Assembly (NCBI GenBank): GCA_003222935.1
Contig: QHXL01000351.1
Span: 2,284 to 10,646, forward strand
From: Acidobacteriota bacterium
Lineage (GTDB): Bacteria; Acidobacteriota; Blastocatellia; Pyrinomonadales; Pyrinomonadaceae
Direction: 5' to 3'
Length of the DNA: 8,363 bases
A program made the translations under genes and the position numbers. Below the pieces are notes generated by a model, which saw only the letters and a list, made by a program, of their open reading frames with translations, had not been told where the DNA came from and did no database searches. Positions 1 to 5,601 of the stretch are shown here, piece after piece (the stretch's first letter is position 1; each line of letters begins with the position of its first letter).

Positions 1-2
1 CG

Positions 3-1634
3 ATCAAACTGGATGTGCTGACGGCGCATGGATTGGCCACGTCGGTTGCCATCTCGCCGGACGGAAAATACATCGCCTACGCCAAAGATGAAGACGGAAA
101 AGAAAGTCTCTGGCTGCGGCAAACCGCCAGTGCCGGCGATACGCAAATCGTTCCGACCAGTCAGACGAGATACGACTACTTGAGATTTTCGCGCGACGGA
201 AATTTTCTGTACTTTGTTGGCGTGGAAGGGCCGGGTCAGCCGTCTTCGCTTTATCAAATCACAACGCTCGGACGCAATCGGCGTAACCTCATTACCGGCG
301 TTGATAGCCAGATCTCATTTTCACCTGACGGTAAAAGTATCGCCTTCATAAGAGTCTTGAAGGGTGAAAATTCAATTGTCATCGCCGATGAGCAGGGCGG
401 CAACGAACGCATCCTCGTAACTCGCAAGTACCCTAAAGTGTATGGGAACGAAGTTTCATGGTCTCCGGTCGGAAAACGGATCGCAACTCCAACCCTGACG
501 CGCGGCGCCACTTACGCGGGCGGAATGGCAGTGATCCCTTTGAAGGAAGAAAAGTTGCTTCGCATCAGCCAGCTCGCCTGGGTGCAAGATGGAAAAGGTT
601 TGATCTACATGCCATACGCTGCGGATATGGGCCAACGTTACCAGATCCGATACGCCGCGTATCCCGGTGGGGAAGTTCAAAATGTGACAAATGATCTTTC
701 CAGTTATGAAGATTTCAGTTTGACGAGTGATTCCCAAACAATGGTTGCGGTACAGCGTGAGTATTCGATGGGTATCTGGCTTACAGTCGAGGATGATTTT
801 TCGACTACGGTTGGTATCAATTCAAAAACTGCGGCAGACGACGGAGAACGCGGTGTTGCGTGGACCAGGGATGGGAAAATTGTTTTTGTTTCGAGTGAAG
901 GCGGTGCCCAGAATATCTGGCACATGGATGCGGATGGCAGCAATCCAAAACCTTTAACCACGGACTATAAAGTGGGCAAACCTTTCCCGACACTCTCAAT
1001 AGGCGCCGATTCGATAACTTATATGAGCCGGGCTGTCGATCCCGTCACGAAAGAGTTAGTACCGGGTAACACGTTTTTCCAAATGGATTCCGACGGACAA
1101 AACGTGCGGCAAGTTGTAGCGAGTAGCGAATGTGCTTTTGCGGCAGCTTCAGCGAATACGGACTGGGTGGTTTACACAAGTAGGGCAGACGGGATATTTC
1201 GAATCTGGAAAGCCCCCCTCAAAGGCGGAGATGCCGTCAAATTAACGGATGTAGATTCGATCTCTCCGGTAATTTCCCGCGACGGTAAATTGGTCGCTTA
1301 CTTCATCAATGAAAAAGGTAAGCCGCTGCGACTCGGCGTCATGTCGATTGATGGCGGCGCGCCGCTAAAAACAATTGACGTACCCGCGACCTCGAATATC
1401 GAAGCCGGCCTGGCGTGGAACAAGAGCGGCAACGGAATCCTTTTCGTGAACACACTGGGCACGACCTCAAATATCTGGACGCAACCGATGGACGGCACAA
1501 AGCCGTCGCCGCTAACTACTTTCAAAGAATTTCAGATCGCCAAGTTTGCGCTAAACCCGGAAGGGAACCGTTTGGCTGTCGCCCGTGGCTCGCGCAATCG
1601 AGATATTGTGCTGATCAAAAATCTGGGCAAGTGA
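3..1634 (+). CDS. PD40/TolB-like beta-propeller protein, C-terminal part (5'-truncated)
   Basis: The reading frame is open to the window's left edge (codons ATC AAA CTG GAT precede a GTG at 15), so the GTG at 15 is probably internal and the N-terminus is missing. The 544 visible codons are a chain of PD40/WD40-like blades. Counting from base 15, signature turns are SPDGK (14-18), SRDGN (59-63), SPDGK (103-107), SPVGK (150-154), TRDGK (284-288), SRDGK (421-425) and NPEGN (514-518). Strands such as NIWHMDADGSNPKPLT lie between them. Neither a signal peptide nor a kinase motif is present in the visible part. In Acidobacteria this propeller, with an opening like KLxxLTxxGxATSVAISPDGKYIAY and an ending like ARGxxxRDIVLIKN, is commonly the C-terminal sensor half of a membrane-anchored Ser/Thr protein kinase or a winged-helix regulator. 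Which one applies here cannot be decided. A ligand-sensing or protein-binding role is inferred. It is convergent with the minus-strand gene, and I see no hairpin terminator directly after its TGA. Confidence 0.85.
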   Translation: MKLDVLTAHGLATSVAISPDGKYIAYAKDEDGKESLWLRQTASAGDTQIVPTSQTRYDYLRFSRDGNFLYFVGVEGPGQPSSLYQITTLGRNRRNLITGVDSQISFSPDGKSIAFIRVLKGENSIVIADEQGGNERILVTRKYPKVYGNEVSWSPVGKRIATPTLTRGATYAGGMAVIPLKEEKLLRISQLAWVQDGKGLIYMPYAADMGQRYQIRYAAYPGGEVQNVTNDLSSYEDFSLTSDSQTMVAVQREYSMGIWLTVEDDFSTTVGINSKTAADDGERGVAWTRDGKIVFVSSEGGAQNIWHMDADGSNPKPLTTDYKVGKPFPTLSIGADSITYMSRAVDPVTKELVPGNTFFQMDSDGQNVRQVVASSECAFAAASANTDWVVYTSRADGIFRIWKAPLKGGDAVKLTDVDSISPVISRDGKLVAYFINEKGKPLRLGVMSIDGGAPLKTIDVPATSNIEAGLAWNKSGNGILFVNTLGTTSNIWTQPMDGTKPSPLTTFKEFQIAKFALNPEGNRLAVARGSRNRDIVLIKNLGK

Positions 1635-1664
1635 TTAGAATGATTTTGGTAAACAAGTACCTCA

Positions 1665-1807
1665 CTAGAAAAGTGCCAATTGGGACGGGGCAGAGCGGCG
1701 CTACACGTATCTGACTAGAAAATGCAAGTTGGGAACGGGGCAGAGCGGCGCTACACGAAACTCGCTAGAAAAAGTGCAAGTTGGGAAGGGGGCAGAGCGG
1801 TGGCTAC
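1665..1807 (+). repeat. Left array: three ~42-bp direct repeats, 50-bp period
   Basis: Units begin with CTAGAAAA at 1665, 1715 and 1765, giving an exact 50-bp period. Each continues as approximately GTGCAAGTTGGGAA, then GGGGCAGAGCGG, then CGCTACACG. Unit 3 diverges at its end (GGTGGCTACC instead of GGCGCTACAC). The short spacers are partly conserved too: CGTATCTGA before unit 2 resembles the inverse of the spacer beyond the last right-hand copy, so the true repeat may be close to the full 50 bp. There is no CRISPR character, because spacers are only 7-8 nt and related to each other. Confidence 0.9.
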
Positions 1808-1830
1808 CAAGACTCTTGACTAGCAGACCG

Positions 1831-1847
1831 AGCGCGCCCCCGCTGAC
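1831..1847 (+). repeat. Inner inverted repeat, left arm (17 nt exact)
   Basis: AGCGCGCCCCCGCTGAC is the exact reverse complement of 2082-2098. Weaker matching continues outward: CTACCA...CTTGA..AG..GACCG on the left aligns with the reverse complement of 2099-2129. The inverted repeat is therefore continuous with the outer arrays and brackets the transposase-like core. Confidence 0.85.
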
Positions 1848-1852
1848 TCTCA

Positions 1853-1881
1853 TTAAAAGCCCCATTACCCTATGCTAGAAT
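1853..1881 (+). promoter_or_regulatory. Candidate sigma70-type promoter with extended -10, inside the element
   Basis: TTAAAA (1853-1858, 4/6 match to TTGACA) is separated by exactly 17 nt from TAGAAT (1876-1881, 5/6 match to TATAAT). TG at 1873-1874 provides the extended -10 TGC. Predicted initiation near 1888 would fall only a few bases before an ATG at 1893, suggesting leaderless or near-leaderless transcription of the transposase remnant. The match is by eye only. Confidence 0.5.
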
Positions 1882-1892
1882 CTCCGTCTCAC

Positions 1893-2031
1893 ATGGTCCA
1901 ACCTCAATATTCCTGGCGCTCTCCAATTTGTCACAGGCAATTGCATCAATCAGGGCCGCGCTTTTACCGAACCGCTTTGTTGTCGGGAAATTATCGAAGA
2001 CTATGAAGAAACGCGCTGGCACACGTATTAG
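1893..2031 (+). pseudogene. Relict of a REP-associated (RAYT / Y1-type) transposase N-terminus
   Basis: A frame open from 1879 and closed by TAG at 2029-2031 encodes a peptide with the segments NIPGALQFVTGNC, then INQGRAFTEPLCCREIIED. This resembles the first strand of RAYT transposases, where a sequence like PGALxFVTGNVxxRxxxF...CC is followed by the rest of the Y1/HUH domain. The downstream HUH motif and catalytic tyrosine are absent, and only about 45-50 residues remain of a family normally well over 120. The ATG at 1893 is in another frame and would need a frameshift within the first ~15 bases to join this frame. The inverted REP-like flanks and the promoter just upstream support the reading. 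Family assignment is from memory of the sequence pattern and could be wrong. Confidence 0.45.
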
Positions 2032-2081
2032 AGGAGGGATGATGATAAGTAAACTGCAGTTCTGAGGCCTAGGAGGATCAG

Positions 2082-2098
2082 GTCAGCGGGGGCGCGCT
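2082..2098 (-). repeat. Inner inverted repeat, right arm (17 nt exact)
   Basis: GTCAGCGGGGGCGCGCT is the reverse complement of 1831-1847. It extends into GCGCTAC (2094-2100), which faces GTAGCGC (2123-2129) across a 22-nt loop. This makes a perfect 7-bp stem that could lengthen through the GGGGGC and GCCCCC blocks with a bulge. Two REP-like units facing each other in this way form a REPIN-like hairpin. Confidence 0.8.
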
Positions 2099-2122
2099 AC
2101 GGTCCACTTATCAAGCGTTGTG

Positions 2123-2226
2123 GTAGCGCCGCTCTGCCCCCTTCCCAACCCGCACTTTTTCTAGGGAGGTTCGTGTAGCGCCGTTTGACCCTTCCCAACT
2201 TGCACTTTTCTAGTGAGATCCGTGTC
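2123..2226 (-). repeat. Right array: two inverted copies of the same repeat
   Basis: Two units read GTAGCGCC...CTTCCCAAC...GCACTTTT(T)CTAG on the plus strand, at about 2123-2164 and 2175-2213. They are reverse complements of the left-array units and are spaced 49 bp apart. The first is nearly identical to the left units through the GCTCTGCCCC block. The second has GTTTGACC there instead. The flank GTGAGATCCGTGTC after the last CTAG mirrors the left-hand spacer. The array stops about 7 nt before the stop codon of the convergent minus-strand gene and could influence 3'-end processing or termination. Confidence 0.88.
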
Positions 2227-2232
2227 AGTGTC

Positions 2233-4419
2233 TCACGGCCCAAAACGTTGACGATATTCACCTGAGAGAATAAACGCTTTCACCATCTCAGCGTTCGTGA
2301 AGTTGCCGTTAAATTGAATCAACTTAGTTAGCCAGAAGTCGTAGCCCGTGTAGTCTAAGTCGGGAACGACGTTCGGGTTGCGGCGCAGGTAACCAAAATA
2401 CTGCATCAGCACAAACGCCCGGTTGAATTCCTGGTTACTAAAGCTTGCCACTTCAGCAACCTTACGCAGAGCTCGACCTCGTGCCGCGATGTTGCTGGTA
2501 TCTGCACTGCCGCCGAATTCATTTATTGCCGCGTTTCTTTCTGCACTTGTAGGCGACGCCTGGGTTCTCTGAATGAGTTGATCCACGAACTCAGTAGGCG
2601 TCATCGATGTTGGAAACGCGGTGATGAATGGCCCGCGCTGAACAAAAGCGGCGGTGAAATTACTCTTGTTGGTATCCAGCTGCAGTTCCCACGTACCCTG
2701 GCCCACAATTACTCCCCGACCGATCTCCTGGGTATCGGCCAGAAAATCCCTGAAACGTACGATCGGTGCGGTCACGACGTGGTTGCTCGGGAAGGTTGAT
2801 ACCCCGGTGGCGTCGCCGAAAGACGCTTTATAAATCCGCTCCACCAGGTAACCTGTCTGCTGAAACTCAGTTGAAAGGAAGAACGCCGCAGAAACGTTGA
2901 TACGTTTCACATCGAGACAGCTCTGATTACCCCCGCACGATGTAATCTCGTTGGTCCAAAAGGCAAGTCCACCTGGATCAGGCTCACGATTTAGAAAATC
3001 ATGGTAGTGCTGACAGACATAGGTTTGCGGATCATCAATCACGTTCGTCGCGGGTTCAGCGGCATTGTCGGCGATTGTGACTGTGGCTGTTATCGGTGTC
3101 CCAAGGTTGACTGACGTCGGATTGCTTAACGTTATCGCAAGACTCTCTGTCCCCTCTACATAAGAGTCATCGTTGATCAGCACGACCAAATTCTTCGAGT
3201 TCTCCCCGGGGGCGAAAGACAACGTACCAATAGCGGAGATGTAATCCCGACGCTCGCCGGCGGTCACGTCTTGTGTTGCATACTTCACTGTCGCAGCACC
3301 GGAGGTGTCGCCGCTGCGGTTAATTGTGAGCGTCACACCCGTGCAGGCTTCGGTTACGTTGTAGTTCGACGCACTGAACTGAACGACGTTCGTTATAGGA
3401 ATGCCTAAGGGAGCGCAGGAGGAAAACTCCGATGTGTTTCCCGCTGGATCAGTGGCAGTGGCAGTCGCTACCGTTCCGGTCAACGATGCATTTGGAACAA
3501 TCAACTGGAAAGTACCATTGCAGGACCCGTCAGTAGTCACGTTTGTGGAGCCAACGAATACCTGACCCTCGCCGTTACCACTTGGATCGCAGGAACTATT
3601 TACAAAAACCTCGATGCGATACTGGGTATTCGCCGCAGCATTCAAGGTGCCGTTGATTGTTGTGTTAGTTGCGCCGGGCGTAATGGTCGTGATTGTGGGA
3701 AAGTTTTGTTTGTTATTTGCGCCAGTATCAGCGTCGCAATTCTCGTTGAGGGTTGGTCCATCGTTGTCCAGGTCGATACCGAGATCGGTATTGGAAAAAA
3801 TTGAGTTTCCAAGAATGGCGTTTCCGGTGCCCGACTTAACAGTTATTCCTCGCCCCTGGTTGAATGCGATTACATTCCTCGCGCCGGCAGCCGTGCCACC
3901 GATCGAGTTGTTGCTGGAATCGTCGATCTCTATGCCCGGAGATGAACTGCCGTTACCCAGACCGTTCGTTCCAGACACGTCTGTGCCAATGAAGTTTCCT
4001 TCGACGGCGTTGCCGGTAGCGCCACTCACGAGCGCCACCCCGGTTACGTTGCCGGAAATTACGTTACGATCTGCCGCTGTGGTTCCGCCAATAGTGTTGT
4101 TGTCGCCGCCGTTAACTAGAACCCCGTAGGATCCATTCTTGATCGCGGCTGTACCTGTTCCATTGGTGCCGAAAAAATTTCCCTTAACCTGGCAGGTGTC
4201 AGCCAAGAGAATCATCCCGGCTCCAGCATTACCCGAAATCACATTTCGTGCCCCTGCAGTTGTGCCACCAATCGTATGTCCCGTGCCGCCAAAAACGAGG
4301 ATATCCAATGATGTTTCCCTGGACGATAACGCCACTGGAAAAGTTGATTTGAATTCCGTAGGCATTGGACCCATCGCCACCTGACAAAACGTTGCCGGCG
4401 CCCGCGGCACTTCCGCCAA
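2233..4419 (-). CDS. C-terminal fragment of secreted CSLREA/beta-helix protein: beta-helix repeats, Calx-beta, DUF4214
   Basis: This is the larger part of a split gene. Recognisable homology begins at about base 4305 (residue 39 of the ATG at 4419), and the preceding 38 residues are out-of-frame readthrough. It contains three parallel beta-helix turns with the motif xxIGGTxAxxRNVISGN at residues ~48-64, 108-124 and 171-187. A capping segment, GNSIFSNTDLGIDLDNDG, occupies ~204-221. An Ig-like domain ending TATDPAGNTSEFS lies at ~250-335. A Calx-beta domain with DYISAIGTLSFAPGENSK and INDDSYVEGTESLAITLSNP lies at ~346-452. DUF4214 spans ~466-728, with YHDFLNREPDPGGLAFW near its start and NAEMVKAFILSGEYRQRFG at the end. 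Calx-beta domains are calcium-binding modules, and DUF4214 occurs in large exported bacterial proteins. An extracellular or cell-surface role is inferred. The gene ends within 7 nt of the REP-like array and has no own start signal. Confidence 0.85.
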   Translation of the reverse strand: MAEVPRAPATFCQVAMGPMPTEFKSTFPVALSSRETSLDILVFGGTGHTIGGTTAGARNVISGNAGAGMILLADTCQVKGNFFGTNGTGTAAIKNGSYGVLVNGGDNNTIGGTTAADRNVISGNVTGVALVSGATGNAVEGNFIGTDVSGTNGLGNGSSSPGIEIDDSSNNSIGGTAAGARNVIAFNQGRGITVKSGTGNAILGNSIFSNTDLGIDLDNDGPTLNENCDADTGANNKQNFPTITTITPGATNTTINGTLNAAANTQYRIEVFVNSSCDPSGNGEGQVFVGSTNVTTDGSCNGTFQLIVPNASLTGTVATATATDPAGNTSEFSSCAPLGIPITNVVQFSASNYNVTEACTGVTLTINRSGDTSGAATVKYATQDVTAGERRDYISAIGTLSFAPGENSKNLVVLINDDSYVEGTESLAITLSNPTSVNLGTPITATVTIADNAAEPATNVIDDPQTYVCQHYHDFLNREPDPGGLAFWTNEITSCGGNQSCLDVKRINVSAAFFLSTEFQQTGYLVERIYKASFGDATGVSTFPSNHVVTAPIVRFRDFLADTQEIGRGVIVGQGTWELQLDTNKSNFTAAFVQRGPFITAFPTSMTPTEFVDQLIQRTQASPTSAERNAAINEFGGSADTSNIAARGRALRKVAEVASFSNQEFNRAFVLMQYFGYLRRNPNVVPDLDYTGYDFWLTKLIQFNGNFTNAEMVKAFILSGEYRQRFGP

Positions 4420-5209
4420 TGGTGTTGTTGTTTGAACTCGCGATATTTACGCCACCGAGGCTGTCGCCGGTGTTGCTGACGGCGGACGTGCCGCTCACAT
4501 CAACGCCGATGTAGTTGCCCTGGACCACGTTGTTTGTAGCGGAGTTGGTGATCAGAATTCCGTCGCCACTGTTTCCAGAAATAACGTTGCGCGCTGCAGC
4601 GGTTGTCCCACCGATCGTACAACCTGAAGCGCCGTTGAGCTTGATTCCACCCGGGGAATTGCCGACCGCCGCTGTCCCTGCCGAATTAGTGCCGATGAAG
4701 TTGCCCTGGATGATTGCCGCAGTCGAAGCGATATTGATCCCGTTGTTTGCGAACCGATTAATGATCAGACCCTTAACCGTTACGTTCGCGGCTGCAATGT
4801 TTAGTCCCGCAACGCTGCCGGCGTTGGCGCCGCTGAGTTCGATTAGCGGAGAGGATGTGAAGCCTGGTTGCGTCGTGCCATCGATCGTAACCGCCTTGGT
4901 TATGTTCAGGCCGCCCAGTGCGCTGGTCACATTGATCGTGCGCACCCCGCCGCCAGGAATGTTGAACGAGATCGTGTCTCCGCCAGCACCGGCGTTAACC
5001 GCGTTTATTGCTTCGCGCAACGAGCAGTCAGCGCCATTACAAACGCCGTCGTTGTGATCGTCCGCCGTGTTCACGGTGAAGCTAGCTGCGTAGGCGGTGG
5101 GCTCGATCAGCTTTCGATAGCTCTCTGGCAGAATCGTCACCATTAAGGCACCAGCTAGAACAAGCATCACCAGTAACGGTCTTGGAAAGCGCTTGTAACG
5201 TCGGGACAT
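4229..5209 (-). CDS. N-terminal fragment of the same secreted protein: signal peptide, CSLREA domain, beta-helix start
   Basis: I chose the ATG at 5209 over an upstream TTG at 5251. AAGGAG (AGGAG core at 5216-5220) lies 6 nt before it, and the protein then begins MSRRYKRF followed by the hydrophobic stretch LLVMLVLAGALMV. The likely leader cleavage is after PTAYA. The mature start SFTVNTADDHNDGVC...DCSLREAINAVNAG is the CSLREA domain found at the N-terminus of secreted repeat proteins. Next come IDGTTQPGF and beta-helix turns with TIGGTTAAARNVISGN and NTIGGSAAGAGNVLSG. Homology stops after VQGNIIG (base ~4304). The last 24 residues, rich in Trp and Arg, are frameshift product ending at 4229. 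Joined with the downstream fragment the protein would be roughly 1000 residues. It is divergently transcribed from the VWFA-related gene. Confidence 0.85.
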   Translation of the reverse strand: MSRRYKRFPRPLLVMLVLAGALMVTILPESYRKLIEPTAYAASFTVNTADDHNDGVCNGADCSLREAINAVNAGAGGDTISFNIPGGGVRTINVTSALGGLNITKAVTIDGTTQPGFTSSPLIELSGANAGSVAGLNIAAANVTVKGLIINRFANNGINIASTAAIIQGNFIGTNSAGTAAVGNSPGGIKLNGASGCTIGGTTAAARNVISGNSGDGILITNSATNNVVQGNYIGVDVSGTSAVSNTGDSLGGVNIASSNNNTIGGSAAGAGNVLSGGDGSNAYGIQINFSSGVIVQGNIIGYPRFWRHGTYDWWHNCRGTKCDFG

Positions 5210-5243
5210 AGTCTTCTCCTTTTGCAGGCTGGCACACGTGGCT

Positions 5244-5256
5244 ACCCGCAACGGGT
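5244..5256 (-). other. Small hairpin-forming inverted repeat in the 5' leader
   Basis: ACCCG-CAA-CGGGT is a perfect 5-bp inverted repeat with a 3-nt loop, lying ~35 nt upstream of the ATG at 5209 and between the candidate promoter and the ribosome binding site. It could be a short leader hairpin or an operator half-site pair. It is too small to assign a role. Confidence 0.3.
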
Positions 5257-5353
5257 TGAAATACTTTGGTGTAGTTCGTGAAGTCTGGAGGTTTGTTTGA
5301 GATTTGACCCGGCTAGAGTGCTCTCATCAGAGTCGAAACCAACAACATGGACC

Positions 5354-5359
5354 ATTATA
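5354..5359 (-). promoter_or_regulatory. Candidate -10 box for the minus-strand secreted protein gene
   Basis: ATTATA on the plus strand gives a perfect TATAAT on the minus strand, about 145 nt upstream of the ATG at 5209. No good -35 hexamer sits at 16-18 nt and there is no TG extension, so support is weak. It would imply a leader of about 135-140 nt. Confidence 0.3.
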
Positions 5360-5494
5360 GTGAAGAGTCCGCACTTTGAGGTAATAATTATTTGTGAAGG
5401 TGATTTCCCGGTGGTCCACGAGTTCAGGGCAAGTTGTCAGCACAACCGTGCCTGCTGGAGGCGAATTTCTTGCGAAATCGAGTGCATTAGCACA

Positions 5495-5523
5495 TACAAA
5501 CCAGAGGCATTGCGTGGTAAAAT
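5495..5523 (+). promoter_or_regulatory. Candidate promoter of the VWFA-related operon
   Basis: TAAAAT (5518-5523, 5/6) is preceded by TG at 5515-5516, making an extended -10. The -35 position at 17-nt spacing is poor (TACAAA, 5495-5500, 3/6), as extended -10 promoters tolerate. Initiation near 5530 would give a leader of about 70 nt before the ATG at 5602. The rest of the 5210-5601 gap shows no gene that I can support. Confidence 0.4.
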
Positions 5524-5601
5524 TCAGCCGCAAAAGCGTCTCTCCCAGCACTGCTTTTACCAAGTTTTAAGACAAAACCTACCACCAACTCAGGGAGTTT
5601 T

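Larger units (their letters stand above)
1660..2226. mobile_element. Degenerate REP/REPIN-RAYT-like element
   Basis: This composite element fills almost the whole gap between two convergent genes. It starts about 26 nt after the upstream stop and ends about 7 nt from the end of the minus-strand gene. Three plus-oriented ~42-bp repeats lie on the left and two inverted copies on the right. Inside them is an exact 17-nt inverted pair (1831-1847 and 2082-2098). The ~230-bp core has a promoter and a short transposase-like remnant. On the GTAG-bearing strand the unit begins GTAGCGCC, matching the GTAG head typical of bacterial REP elements. RAYT genes are known to be flanked by inverted REPs, and REPs favour 3' intergenic positions. 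The call as a dead RAYT locus is inference. An alternative is a MITE-like element with long compound terminal inverted repeats. No target-site duplication was identified. Confidence 0.55.

Noticed and set aside
1415..1714. Plus-strand ORF of 99 codons overlapping the end of the propeller gene and running into the repeats
   Set aside because: It is out of frame with the well-supported propeller frame, and its tail is simply translation of the first repeat unit.
1665..1807. Possible CRISPR array from regularly spaced repeats
   Set aside because: Spacers are only 7-8 nt and related to each other, inverted copies occur nearby, and no cas genes are present.
2031..2065. GAGGAGG followed by ATGATG as a small gene start
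   Set aside because: The frame closes after eight codons and the spacing to the ATG is too short; it is probably debris within the element.
3614..4129. Long plus-strand ORF (171 codons), with similar ones at 4139-4384 and 4515-5057
   Set aside because: These are antisense shadows of the repetitive beta-helix gene, low in complexity and with periodicity mirroring the repeats.
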